Shown: positions 46,161 through 58,405, counted from the first letter of the stretch. The stretch is 64,000 nucleotides of DNA from Aedes albopictus (GCF_035046485.1 NC_085138.1:93971766-94035765); one strand, 5' to 3'. Numbers and translations: made by a program. The notes: generated by a model not told the origin, from the sequence alone.

Positions 46161-46800
46161 TTGGTTAGGCGTTTCTAAAGGATACCAAGAAATCTCTGGG
46201 GTGTTCTCCTGGAGTAATATCCGGGGAACTCCTGGACGAATTCCTGGCGAACTCTTGGAGGAATTCCCGAGGAACTCTTCAGGACATTTCCTAGGAACTC
46301 TTGGGACATTTCTTAGGAACTCTTGGAGGAATTTCTAGGGAGCTCCTGTAGCAACTCCCGGGGAACTCCTGGAGAAATTCTTGGGGAACTCCTGGAGGAA
46401 TTCCTGGGGAGCTTCTGCGAACTATTGTAGGAGCTCTTAACCTTCCGTAACTCGCGCGGTTGGCCACCACCACCAGCGCCGCGCTAATGCTGAACACAAA
46501 AAGTGAGATTTTTCAATGTGTTGTACAAAATACAACAGCGCGATCGCCCGAGGGTTTAAGGCATTCCCAGAGAAATCCTGAAGGAATTCTAGGGAAACTC
46601 CTAAAGGAATTCCCATAGAACTCCTGGAGAAACTTGTAAAGTAATTCACGGGGTACTCCTGGAAAGATTCCCGGGAAACTCCTGAAGAAACTCTCGGGAA
46701 ACTCCTGATGGAACTCCTGGAGGAATTACCCGGAAACTCTTGGATGAATTCCCAGGGAACTCCAGGAAGAGTTCTCGGAGAACTCCTGCAGACATTTCTA
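46160..46800. repeat. Diverged 23-bp-type minisatellite
   Basis: Continues the block to its left, with better preserved units. Interrupted by a small TTAA element at 46441-46555. Confidence 0.8.
46437..46559. mobile_element. Small TTAA-flanked MITE (46441-46555)
   Basis: TTAA at 46437-46440 and 46556-46559. The ends CCTTCCGTAACTCGCGCGG and, from the right, ACCCTCGGGCGATCGCGC are imperfectly similar. It interrupts the minisatellite, and removing it restores the repeat. Confidence 0.5.
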
Positions 46801-49740
46801 AGGAACTCCTGGAGGAATTTCTCGGGAACTCCAGGGGGAATTCTTGAGGTACTCCAGGAGGAATTCCCGAGATAGTCCAGGAGGAATTCCCAGGGTACTC
46901 CAGGAGGAATTCCCGGGGTACTCCAGGAGGAATTCCCGGGGTACTCCAGGAGGAATTCCCGGGGAACTCCAGGAGGAATTCCCGAGGAACTCCAGGAGGA
47001 ATTCCCGGGGAACTCCAGGAGGTATTCCCGGGGAACTCCAGCAGGAATTCCCGGGAAACTCCAGGAGGAATTCCTGGTGAACTCCTTTAGGAATTCCCGG
47101 GGAACTCCGGGTGGAATTCCCGGGGTACTCCAGGAGGAATTCCCGGGGAACTCCAGGAGGAATTCCCGGGGAACTCCAGGAGGAATTCCTGGTGAACTCC
47201 TTTAGGAATTCCCGGGGAACTCCGGGAGGAATTCCCGGGGAACTCCGGGAGGAATTCCCGGGGAACTCCGGGAGGAATTCCCGGGGAACTCCGGGAGGAA
47301 TTCCCGGGGATCTCCGGGAGGAATTCCCGGGGAACTCCGGGAGGAATTCCCGGGGAACTCCGGGAAGAATTCCCGGGGAACTCCAGGAGGAATTCCCGGG
47401 GAACTCCAGGAGGAATTCCCGAGGAACTCCAGGAGGAATTCCCGGAGAACTCCAGGAGGAATTCCCGGAGAACTCCAGGAGGAATTCCCGGAGAACTCCA
47501 GGAGGAATTCCCGGCGAACTCCAGAAGGAATTCCCGGGGAACTCCAGAAGGGATTCCCGGAGAACTCCAGGAGGAATTCTCGGAGAACTCCAGGAGGAAT
47601 TCCCGGAGAACTCCAAGAGGAATTCCCGGAGAACTCCAAGAGGAATTCCCGGAGAACTCCAGGAGGAATTCCCGCGGAACTCCTTTAGGAATTCCCGGGG
47701 AACTCCTTTAGGAATTCCCGGGGAACTCCTTTAGGAATTCCCGGGGAACTCCAGGAGGAATTTCCAGGGAACTCCAGGAGGAATTCCCGGAGAACTCCAG
47801 GAGAAATTCCCGGGGAACTCCAGCAGGAATTCCCGGGGAACTCCAGGAGGAATTTTAGGAGGAATTCCCGGGGAACTCCAGGAGGAATTCCCGGGGAACT
47901 CCAGGAGGAATTCCCGGGCAACTCCAGGAGGAATTCCCGGGGAACTCCAGGAGGAATTCCCGGGGAACTCCAGGAGGAATTCCTGGGGAACTCCAGGAGG
48001 AATTCCCGGGGAACTCCAGGAGGAATTCCCGGGGAACTCCAGGAGAAATTCCCGGGGTACTCCAGGAGGAATTCCCGGCGAACTCCAGGAGGAATTCCCG
48101 GCGAACTCCAGGAGGAATTCCCGGCGAACTCCAGGAGGAATTCCCGGCGAACTCCAGGAGGAATTCCCGGCGAACTCCAGGAGGAATTCCCGGGGAACTC
48201 CAGGAGGAATTCCCGGGGAACTCCAGGAGGAATTCCCGGGGAACTCCAGGAGGAATTCCCGGGGAACTCCAGGAGGAAGTCCTGGGGAACACCAGGAGGA
48301 ATTCCCGGGGAACTCCAGGAGGAAGTCCTGGGGAACACCAGGAGGAATTCCCGGGGAACTCCAGGAGGACTTCCCGGGGAACTCCAGGAGGACTTCCCGG
48401 GGAACTCCAGGAGGAATTCCCGGGGAACTCCAGGAGGAATTCCCGGGGAACTCCAGGAGGAATTCCCGGGGAACTCCAGGAGGAATTCTCGGGGAACTCC
48501 AGGAGGAATTCCCGGGGAACTCCAGGAGGAATTCCCGGGGAACTCCAGGAGGAATTCCCGGGGAACTCCAGGAGGAATTCCCGGGGAACTCCAGGAGGAA
48601 TTCCCGGGGAACTCCAGGAGGAATTCCCGGGGAACTCCAGGAGGAATTCCCGGGGAACTCCAGGAGGAATTCCCGGGGAACTCCAGGAGGAATTCCCGGG
48701 GAACTCCAGGAGGAATTCCCGGGGAACTCCAGGAGGACTTCCCGGGGAACTGCAGGAGGAATTCCCGGGGAACTCCAGGAGGAATTCCCGGGGAACTCCA
48801 GGAGGACTTCCCGGGGAACTGCAGGAGGACTTCCCGGGGAACTCCAGGAGAAATTCCCGGGGAACTCCAGGAGGAATTCCCGGGGAACTCCAGGAGGAAT
48901 TCCCGGGGAACTCCAGGAGGAATTCCCGGGGAACTCCAGGAGGACTTCCCGGGGAACTGCAGGAGGACTTTCCGGGGAACTCCAGGAGGACTTTCCGGGG
49001 AACTCCAGGAGGACTTCCCGGGGAACTCCAGGAGGAATTCCCGGCGAACACCAGGAGGAATTCCCGGGGAACTCCAGGAGGACTTCCCGGGGAACTGCAG
49101 GAGGACTTTCCGGGGAACTCCAGGAGGACTTCCCGGGGAACTCCAGGAGGAATTCCCGGGGAACTCCAGGAGGAATTCTCGGGGAACTCCAGGAGAAATT
49201 CCCGGGAAACTCCAGGAGGAATTCCCGCGGAACTCCAGGAGGAATTCCCGCGGAACTCCAGGAGGAATTCCCGGGGAACTCCAGGAGGAATTCCCGGGGA
49301 ACTCCATGAGGAATTCCCGGGGAACTCCATGAGGAATTCCCGGGGAACTCCAGGAGGAATTCCCGGGGAACTCCAGGAGGAATTCCCGGGGAACTCCAGG
49401 AGGAATTCCCGGGGAACTCCAGGAGGAATTCCCGGGGAACTCCAGGAGGAATTCCCGGGGAACTCCAGGAGAAACTCCTTTAGAAATTCTCGCGGAACTC
49501 CTTTAGTTCCCCGGGGAACTCCAGGAGGAATTTCCAGGGAACTCCAGGAGGAAATCGTGGGGAACACCAGGAGGAATTCCCGGAGAACACCAGGAGGAAT
49601 TCCCGGAGAACTCCAGGAGGAATTCTCGGAGAACTCCAGCAGGAATTACCGGAGAACTCCGAGAGGAATTCCCGGGGAACTCCAGGAGGAATTCCCGGGG
49701 AACTCCAGGAGGAATTCCCGGAAGCATCCAACAGGAGGTC
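46800..49740. repeat. Homogeneous 23-bp minisatellite array (about 125 units)
   Basis: The unit is GGAATTCCCGGGG followed by AACTCCAGGA, 23 bp, and it contains an EcoRI site and nested palindromic words (GGAATTCC, CCCGGG). Because 23 is not a multiple of three, one reading frame passes through all three phases and encodes a 23-residue repeat. The unit has no stop on either strand in any phase. This explains the 570-, 540- and 272-codon minus frames and the 207-codon plus frame. None is proposed as a gene: they lack starts with context, splice signals and non-repeat domains. Variants occur in runs (see findings). Confidence 0.95.
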
Positions 49741-51480
49741 CAAGATGCCCGGCCTTCAGAAAAGCCGCAGCTGACAAATCACAGTGCAGGAAACGCAGCT
49801 GAACCTGAGGGGGTTGTAAAATCCTTTGGTGTAGGTAAGACCCAGGTCCGAATGGAGTTCCAGGACCATTTATAAACCACGTAAGCCAATTATCGGGCAC
49901 CTCAGAATCTGCTCCACCTTTTGTAGTGTATGCACTAATATCACCTACGTTCACCTTTTAGGTGGATAGCTACAGGATTTTCCCTCTAGTCTTCTACTAA
50001 CCGTGAGTTACGGCAAATGTGCGGGTGTAGGTCGTATGTATGTGTGCCTGTATGTGTGCCATTATCGTAATTCCTCTCGCCTCAACTACATTGCACATAT
50101 TTATGAAGTGCGTATCATAGCCCCTAACGCACACGAAGCATCAGCTGCATTGGGGTTGACAAAGATCCTGTAAAGAAATAAATAATTAATCCTCTGGATG
50201 CACTGCTTTGCATATTATAAGAGTATGGCTTCTCCCCTTATACTAAAGTCCTGATTATTGGAAAACTGGCATGGTTTAGCATTTTTGTGCATTTGCCCCA
50301 TGCAGGTACGACACACAGTATAAAGCGTTGTTATTTTTGTTCAAGATCCTCCTACCAATATTAAGTCGATAACTATTTCAAACTGAACACAACAACAATG
50401 CAATTTTTAAACAACTCTTGACATTTCGACCAACGAATTTTCGGAAATCATTTAGCTAAATAGATTAACATCAGATGCAACACTAAAAATTTTTCAACAG
50501 CGAGAAATCTGGGCAGAAGTAAAAATGGAAGTTCCGCAGAAATGTCACATCCACCCACCCACCATCACGGATCCTGCTACATACAGCAATTATTTAGACG
50601 CAATGCTAGCAACAGCAGTTGTATACCTAGTAGATAACACGCAATCATTGTTACAGCTCACAGCCTTTTCTCCGGGGAATCGACCGCGAAAAAAAAAAAC
50701 TCGCTAAAATTGGGTTTACTGCGTCGTCGTCGTCATCGAGTGCGTAGCCATGGTACCATCGTTCTGCCATAAGTTCGTTACTGTTGTAGTGGCAATATTC
50801 GAGTGTAACAGAGATTGATATTGATAGATTCAATATGGTCCGGCCCACAAACAAAAGAAAGGCTACATCGGTGCGGTGGGTGGGCTGCAAATAGGCACAT
50901 ATTTTGCACCCAATACAACGCCAACACTGCACTGGCTGGGACTGTGAATCGGAATAGAAATGCGTAGGATTTGGCTCCATTACAGGATTACCGTGTGTTT
51001 GTTTTGTTTGCTCGTTATGGGTAAAAAATGGAAAACGTGATTATATCACAGCTACTACAGTGCGGACTAAGCCTGCAGCCGTAGCATGCAAGAGATGAGT
51101 TTAAATGGTTTGTAAAAAATGAATTATCTAACGGGGTATTGATGCCCCATGGAGAGATATGCATTCAATCCATGTAGTTCAATCGTATGCATCATTTGCA
51201 ATAAACTCTACAGTCAGAGATAGGCTATAAGCTATGAGATTCCGATATGGAATTTCACTTGTGTTCAGTAACATTTTTCTCATACTTTATTAGCTACGTA
51301 AATTTGTTTAATTGTATGATATATGCAAAAAAATATTCATCAGAAAACCATACACCAGAAGGACATTTTCCAGAAAACTCTTTTCCGAATGTCATTCCTC
51401 AAACATGCTGTTTATTCTTGTTCAATTACAGTTTAAAATATTACGTGACGCCTTTTTGGTACCCTTATAAGCACACAAAG
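49741..51480. other. Mostly unique region right of the array; no gene established
   Basis: At 49745-49802 the plus frame leaves the repeat with CPAFRKAAADKSQCRKRS then stop. The spacing is reminiscent of a degraded retroviral-type gag zinc knuckle, but only two Cys remain. A minus frame over 49646-49954 is open but unsupported. From 50480 to 51060 the composition is mixed, with 60- and 109-codon frames (50525-50707 plus, 50651-50980 minus) and no domains. Nothing was seen at 51060-51480. Confidence 0.35.
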
Positions 51481-51485
51481 GTAGG

Positions 51486-51620
51486 GCCCATATAGCCGAG
51501 GCGGTAAACGCACGGGTATTCAGCATGACCATGCTGAGGGTGACGGGTTCGATTCCCGGTCGGTCCAGGATCTTTTCGTAATGGAAATTTCCTTGACTTC
51601 CTTGGGCATAGAGTATCTTC
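51486..51620 (+). mobile_element. tRNA-derived SINE, family B, 5' part
   Basis: CCATATAGCCGAGGCGGTAA (A box), TGACGGGTTCGATTCCCGG (B box) and GTCGGTCC form a tRNA-like head. The body starts AGGATCTTTTCGTAATGG and GGGCATAGAGTATCTTCG, then stops at the start of SINE-C. The 3' half is absent after SINE-C ends, so the copy is truncated. Confidence 0.75.
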
Positions 51621-51672
51621 GTGGGTGGGACGGGTTTGTTAGTGTAATGGTTACATTTTCTGGTTTGTACAT

Positions 51673-52318
51673 ATGCGAAAGGTTCTGTAGAGTCGAAAAA
51701 TGGACTTTAGGCAGGATAGCTTTTAAGTGTTTTTCACAGGTCAAATAAACGAAAAGGTTCATACAATATTGGTTCTTCTCATCGGAGGTCTCGAAAAGCT
51801 GGTAAGTTGTATCATATTCTCAAAATATATGGGTCTACATTTCAACATTATTGAAACCATATGGGGGCTAAAAAGGGAGGGTATCAAACTAATAGCAGGC
51901 TGGAGGCGGGAGTCGTGGAAACCAGGCCCAAATTACGGAGGTGATCGCTTCTATGTTTAAAATTCTAAGGATCTTGATCATAGTCGATGATGTCTTCTAG
52001 CAGTCTGCTATAAGTTTGACGCACCCTATAGAATAACACTTTTGTCACAAACCACCAGACGGAAATCTTAATATGCATGCAAGAAGCTGAGGGGTAAGAT
52101 ATGAACATAAGTTTGTAGGAGTTTCACTGCTTGTAGTGGATTGTATATTGATCTAGTACTTAGGAACTGTCTTCCTAGTTTGGACCGCTATTCAAAGGTT
52201 TTGAAATATTTTATTACTCAGCATATTGATCTTGCTATTAAGAGGAACCGTACGACATGGCAAGGCCTGCACTGGTGGTGGCTTCATATCATATCATATC
52301 ATCATGCGAAAGGTTCTG
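51673..52318 (+). mobile_element. Truncated LINE-like insert (51688-52303) with 15-bp duplication and ATATC tail
   Basis: ATGCGAAAGGTTCTG occurs at 51673-51687 and 52304-52318, inside the tRNA head of SINE-C. The 616-bp insert ends in a simple tail (CATATCATATCATATCATC), as seen at 3' ends of several LINE clades. No reverse transcriptase motif was seen, so it is a 5'-truncated copy or a non-autonomous retroposon. The frame at 51727-51960 is not recognisable. Confidence 0.75.
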
Positions 52319-52599
52319 GGTTCAATTCCTGGCCCGTCCCTTCCCTACTACTTTGTATCGTTCTATCTACTTCCTCTCACCTCTCTACATAAACAACACA
52401 TGTATATCCATATGTTTGGGGTCTCCAGTTAGCCTAGTGGTTAAGGCTATGGATCGCCAATCCGGAGACGGCAGGTTCAATTCCCGTTCCGGTCGGAAAA
52501 ATTTTCTCGACTCCCTGGGCATAGTGTATCATTGTAATTGCCTCACAATCATTGGCGTAACTAGGATTTTTTCCTGGAGGGGGCCCAGGGGGGGCCTGA

Positions 52600-52950
52600 C
52601 TTGAGATGAATTTTAAGCGGGATGGGCGCCCGATATGTGAATATGCAAATCAGTATTGTAGTTTTGAGTAATCAAAATGACTGTTTCAGATTTGTTCATA
52701 GTTTTGTAAACTATATGAGTACGAACAATTCCTCCAAGATTTTTTTCCATAGCTTAATTCCAGTTCCCTTACGTAATTAATGGACAGTCCTTAACGAGAT
52801 TTTTAGCCCTAGGCTAGTTCATCTCGGGACCCACGCTTTACTTCCCTTCCGAAGGAAGAACTCACATTTTGCGAGTTTGTCGGGAGTGTGATTCGATCCC
52901 AGGTCCTCGGCGTGATAGTCAAGTGTTCTAACCATCCCACCAGGTCCGCT
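52600..52950. other. Left non-repeat part of hAT-like element 2
   Basis: AT-rich sequence and a degenerate tRNA-like stretch on the minus strand near 52890-52950 (GATTCGATCCCAGGTCCTCG holds a B-box-like word with CGTGATAGTCAAGTG). No gene. Confidence 0.35.
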
Positions 52951-52954
52951 CCAC

Positions 52955-55900
52955 TAGGGATCCTAGTATTCCTTCAACAATTACTGCAGACATTGATTTC
53001 TTCATTTTTTTTATCCAGGAATATTCATACAAAAATTCTTCCAGGTATTCGCTGAGAAAGCTCTTCCGAGATTCCATAAAGAGTTCTTAATGGGGCTTGC
53101 TTCCGGGATTCCTCATCGGGTTTCTTCAGAAATTACTTCAAGAGTTCCTCCAGGGATTCACCGGAAATTTCTTCTGTTATTCTTACAAAAACGAATTCCG
53201 AGATTATTTTAAACATTTCTAGAAGAACTCTTATTGGGATTCCTTCAGAAACTCCCGCAGGAAATAATCCAGGATATCAGGATTTCCTCAAGAATTTCAG
53301 CAGTTTCTTCAATATTTCCCCTGAGAATTCTTCAGAAAATCCTCTTGGAATTCCCTCAGAAATCCAACTTTGTATTTCATCAGGAATGAATCTTGAGATT
53401 CCTCCAGGAACTTCTTCGGAAATTCCTCTCGGATTTTTTTTTCAAGAATTATTCCAGGTATTCCTGCTGGCATGCCTCTAGGATTTCATTCAAGCATTTC
53501 TCCAGAGACTTCTGCAAGAGTTCTACCAAGAATTTCTCCAGGTATTTCCTCAGGAATTACTCCAGGAATTTATTCAAGTTTGGATCCAGGAATTCTTCCA
53601 TGAATTCCTCCGAAAATTCTTCCAGGAATTTCTTCTTTAGGGTTTCCTCTGCACATTCCACCAGGATTTATTTCATGGATCCCTCCAGGAATTCCACCGA
53701 TGACTCCTGCAGTAATTCCTCCAGAAAATCCTCCTGGAACTCCACCAGAATTTCCTTTCTGAATTCCTCTAAAAATTTCTCCAGGAATTCCTTCAGAAAT
53801 TTCTCCATGGATTCCTTCCAGAATTCCTCTAGAGATTCTTCCAGGAATTCATTCAGGGATTCTCAAGATATTCATTTAGGGATTCCTCCTACAGTTCTTC
53901 CATAAATAGCTCCACGGATTTTTCCCAAGATTTCCTATAGAGATTTGTCCATGAATTGCTCCTGAGGTTCTCCCAGAAATTGCTTCAGGGATTCCTCCAG
54001 GGATTTTTCAAAGAATTTTCCCAGGGATTCTTCCAAGAATTTCTCTAGAAATTTCTCTAAGGATTCCTCTAGGATTTTTTCAAGAGGTTTCTTTAGAAAT
54101 GTCTCCTGGGAGTTTCTCCATGGACTCATCCCGGGATTTCTCCAGTAATTCATCTAGAGTGCTTCGGGAGTTCTTCTAAAAACTCCAAACTCCACTAGAT
54201 TGCTCCCAGAATTCTTCTGAAAACTCCACCAGGAACTCATCTAGAAATGTATCCAGAGATTACTCCAGGCATTAGTCCAGGAATTTCTCCAGGGATTTTT
54301 TAAGGAAATTCCCCAGGGTATCCTCCAGGGATTTCTTAAGGAATTTCTCGAGAGATTCCTTCAGGAATTGATACAGGCCTGTCTCCAGGAATTTATCCAG
54401 GGGTTACTCCAGGCATTACTCCAGAAGTTCTTCCAGAGATTTCAATAGGGATTCCTCCAGGCATTAATCCAGGATTCCTTCAGAAATTACTACCGAAATT
54501 TCTCCAAGAATTTATCTAGAAAATCCTCCAGGGATTTATTTAGAAATTACCCCAAGAATTCCTCCCGGAGTTTATCCAAGAAAAATTCCAATAATTCTTC
54601 CTGGGATTCCTGAATGATTTCCTCCTGAGATATCTCTAGGAATTCCTTCAAATATTTTTTCAGGAATCCTCCAGGAAATCCTATAGGGATTCTTTTAAAA
54701 ATTTCCCCACAAATTCTTTCTGGAATTTATTCAAGAATTATTCCAGGTATTCCTCCTGGCATTCTTCCAGGATTTCATCCAGGCATTTCTCCAGGGACTC
54801 CTCCAGGAGTTCTACCACGAATTTCACCAAAAATTACCCCAGGTATTTCTTCAGGAATACTTTCGGTAATTTATTCAGGAATGGATCCAGGAATTCCTCC
54901 AGGAATTTCTTCGGAAATTCGTGCAGCATTTCCTTCAGGAATTGTTCCAGGAATTTCTCCAGAAACCCTTCCAGGGTTTCCCCCAAGAATTAATCCAGGA
55001 ATTTCTTCTCCGAGGTTTCCTCTACACATTCCTCCAGGAATTATTTCATGGATTCCTCCAGAAATTCCTCAGATGATTTCTCCAGTAATTCTTCCAGAAA
55101 TTCCTTCTGAAATTGCTCCTGTAAGTGCTCCAGAAATTCCTCTGGAAATTTCTCCTGGAACTCCATGAAAAATCCTCTCAGAATTCCTCTAGGAATTTCT
55201 CTAGGAATTTCTTTAGGAATTTCTCTATGAATATATTCAGAAATTTCTCTATGGATTCCTTCCAGAATTCCTCTAGAGATTCTTCCAGGAATTCATTGAA
55301 GGATTCCTCAAAGAATTGATTAAGGGATTCCTCCTGGAATTCATCCATGAATAGTTCCATGGAATTTCTCCAAGATTTCCTATAAAGATTTGTCCAGAAA
55401 TTCCTCCTGAAATTCCACCTGGAGCTTGTCCGGAAGTTCCTCCAGGAATCCCTCCTAAGGTTCCTTCAGAAATTTGTTTCAGGGATTTCTCCAGGGTTCT
55501 TTCCAAGAATATCTCCAGGGATTCCTTCAAGAATTTTTGTAGAATTTTCTCTAAGAAATTTTGCGGGAATTCTTTATGAGGTTTCTTCAGAAATACTCCA
55601 GGAATTCCTTCAGAAAGTCCTTCAAGAATTCCTTCAGAAAGTCCTTCAGGAATTCATATAGGAATTCCTTCAGGAATTCCTCTGGGAATTCCTCAGAAAT
55701 TACTACCGCAGTGTCTCCAGGGGCTCCTCAAGAAATTCCACCAAGATTTACCGTAGGTATTTCTTCAGAAATTCCTACAGGAATTTCTTCAGAAATTGAT
55801 CCAGGAATTTCTTCGGAAATTCCTGCAGCATTCCTCCAGGAATTTCTGCAGGAAATCCTTTAGAGATTGCTTCCGATATTCTTTCAGGAGATTCTTCAGG

Positions 55901-56260
55901 AAATTCTATAGGAATTTTTCCAAGGGATTCCTCCGGAAATTCTTTCAGGTTTCCTCTAGGAATAAACCCATGAATTTCAACTCCACGAATTCCTCTAGAA
56001 ATCCGTCCAGGAGTTATTTCACGGGTTCTTCTAGAAATTCCACCAGGAATTCCTCCAAGAATAAACCAGAAATCCCTGCAGGGATTCCTCTAAGGATTCT
56101 TCCGTGAGATTCCACCAAGAATTCCTTCTGGAATTCCTCCAGAAATTCCTCTGGGAATTATTCTAGAAATTTATCTTGGAATTTCATCAGAAAATTCTTT
56201 AATGCTCCAGGCATTACTCCAGGAACTTCTCCAGGGATGCCTCCTTCAGAAATTTATCCA
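52955..56260. repeat. Minisatellite body of hAT-like element 2
   Basis: TTCCTCCAGGAATT units throughout. A larger unit repeats at about 1.3-1.5 kb: the run CAGGAATTCTTCC/CTTC..AGGTTTCCTCTRCACATTCC appears near 53610-53660 and 54990-55030, and AGGGATTCCTCC..TTCATCCATGAATAG-like ends appear near 53880 and 55330. Frames of 60-170 codons are Ser/Arg/Phe- or Ile/Pro-rich repeat translations. Confidence 0.8.
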
Positions 56261-56519
56261 TTAACTTTGGAGCCAAGGGCTGAAAGTATCTTTAAAAAAG
56301 ACAAATCAATCAATCAATCCATTAACTCTTCCAGGGAATCCGCCAGGAATTTGTCCAAAAAATTTTCTAGGATTTCCTCCAGAAATCCATCTTGGAATTG
56401 CTGAGAAAATTTGCTTATGATTTCACAAAAAAAAATGTGCCTATGATGCTTCGTGTAGTATATAGAACGTAATTGTAGAGTAACTATAAAAATATACGTA
56501 AAAAACAAATGAAAAAAAA

Positions 56520-56990
56520 TGGTTTGGAATTGTAGTTTTATTTCAGTGCATTTACTAGCACTGACAGCCGACATAACACTTTCACTGGATTGACGGATGT
56601 GTTGAATAATAAATCGACAAAGCAGGCGAAGCTTCAAACTTGCTCGGCTTTGGCTTGGTCGGTCTTCTTTTGGCGGATTTGGAGACGAACGGACGTGTCC
56701 GTGTCGCGCTCTCTGCTGGTGGAGGTGTTCCGGAAATCACATTCGGAACGAAGAAAAGATTGGCTTTATTTGCGCACATTTGGTTTCCGGACTGAACGGA
56801 TATTCACGACACTTCGTTCTATGATTTTTCAAAGTAGGTGGTGTCTGTGGAAAATGTTTAATTTTCACTGGAGTTTTCCGGAAAATTAGGCGACCCTGAT
56901 TTTTTTCAATTTAGTTTTTCAAATATATATGATCCCTACCTAATTTCATTAACCTTCAGAAACTTCATACCAATTTGTACGATGATAAAA
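56520..56990 (-). other. Unique segment inside hAT-like element 2; possible captured exon (56582-56779)
   Basis: A minus frame of 65 codons starts with ATG and reads through SATRTRPFVSKSAKRRPTKP and PSKFEASPALSIYYS. It ends at TGA (56582-56584), with AATAAA on the minus strand at 56537-56542, about 40 nt downstream. It has a basic, Pro-rich composition and differs sharply from the minisatellite around it. It may be the 3' end of a host gene carried by the transposon, or chance. A plus frame of 99 codons overlaps it. Confidence 0.3.
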
Positions 56991-56999
56991 AATCCCCTA

Positions 57000-57560
57000 A
57001 TGCTCCAAGCATTAGTCCAGGAACTTTTCCAGAGATTCCGCATGGAATTTTTCCAGAAGGTTCTCCCGGATATCCTCCAGAAATACATCTAGGAACTCCT
57101 CCTGTGATTTCTTGAAGAATTCCTCTAAGGATTCCTCCAGGAATGCATTCAGAAATTCCTCCAAGGATTCATCTAAAAAATTTTCTAGTAATTTCTACTA
57201 AGATTTCTGATGCTGATTCTTCAGATTTTTTTCCTGTAATTCCTAGCATAATTGCTTTTCGGATTCCTCCAGGAATTCATCCAGGGATTCCTACAGGTAT
57301 ACTTTCACAAATTCTCCAGGGATTCCTGCAGGTATTGCTCCGAGAATTCTTGTAACGATTCCTTCCGGAATTTCTCTCGGGATTTTTTTAAAAATTTCTT
57401 CTGCGGTTAGTTAAAAAATTACAGTATTCCGTTCATAATGTTTATCAGGGATTAACCCCAGGGTTTTTTTAGGATTACTTGTAGATTTTTTGAATAATTT
57501 GAAGGATTTCTAGAGGAATTCCTCCAGCGATTTGTATTGAAATTCTTTTAGATAATTTTA
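57000..57560. repeat. Minisatellite, right block of hAT-like element 2
   Basis: CTCCAGGAATTCATCC-type units, decaying toward the right. Confidence 0.75.
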
Positions 57561-57639
57561 GAGGGACAAAGAAGCCAAGAAATTCTCCAAGAAGTCATCC
57601 AGGAATTCTTTCACAATTATCTCATGAATACCAAGTCTT

Positions 57640-57870
57640 TTACAAGTCCAATCATGAATACCTTCAAACTTACGATTACATCTTGCAGCACCAGCTTTAA
57701 AATATATTGAAACTTCCTCAATGACCATTTGAATTTGTGCGTTGTTTGATAGACGCAAAAATACCCTTGGCCCACGAAATAAAAGAAATTAATAGTGACC
57801 GACTAGAAATCACCTCCAGCATGGTTTTAATGAATACTCTCGCGTTTACGCTTCAGCTATGTACATCTAT
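57640..57870 (-). mobile_element. SINE family B, diverged, inside hAT-like element 2
   Basis: Minus strand: GTAAACGCGAGAGTATTCAT and ACCATGCTGGAGGTGATTTC (head), then AAATGGTCATTGAGGAAG (body). The order matches the copies at 51486 and 23292-23525. The B box is destroyed. Confidence 0.55.
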
Positions 57871-58280
57871 TCTCACTAGGAATTCACAAACTTTTGCTGG
57901 AATTCCATTGCAAATTCAACCAGAGTTTTTTCCCACATGATACTTGATTTGCATAAAGAATCACTTAACCATATTTTGCAGTAAATCTGCTAGAAAATTC
58001 AAAGATTCTTAAAGATACCCATCCAGGAATTCCTGGAAATTATCATTTAGATTTAATTTCTAAGCGATTTAAACAAGAAGATGTACAAAGTATTGCTTTT
58101 TATATAATTCTGATTATATAATATTTCCAAACAAAACTAACTAATTACATAGACCATTTTGGATAATGATCTTGTAAAGAGTGACAAGTTGAGAATTGTC
58201 TCCAATAAATGTAAATTTAAACACATATTATGCCAAATAAATTTCTATTACTGTACGTGCAGTTGAAACCCGGAATTTTT
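57871..58280. other. AT-rich, unassigned part of hAT-like element 2
   Basis: No gene or repeat unit was recognised. Confidence 0.3.
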
Positions 58281-58405
58281 GACTAGCGAAGTTGGATTTT
58301 TCTCCAAATCCGTGCGTCGGACCTAACTTCGGAAGTGGTGCGCTGTATAGCTGTTTGCCGACGCACGGATTTGGAGAAAAACCCAACTTCGTTAGTCGAA
58401 AACTC
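58278..58405. repeat. Long hairpin near the right end of hAT-like element 2
   Basis: Arms of about 40 bp (from GACTAGCGAAGTTGGATTTT through CCAAATCCGTGCGTCGG, and its complement ending GTTAGTCG) pair almost perfectly around a ~33-bp loop. It may be a small MITE or a structural part of the transposon end. Confidence 0.75.

Noticed and set aside
47685..49567. Overlapping 540- and 570-codon minus-strand frames in the 23-bp array
   Set aside because: Pure translation of a stop-free tandem repeat, mirrored by long frames on the plus strand; no non-repeat sequence, start context or splice signals.
46800..49740. CRISPR-like array
   Set aside because: Units abut directly with no unique spacers; this is a plain minisatellite in eukaryotic DNA.
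49745..49802. Retroviral-type gag zinc knuckle
   Set aside because: Only two of the expected Cys/His ligands remain, and the frame stops at once; too weak to annotate.
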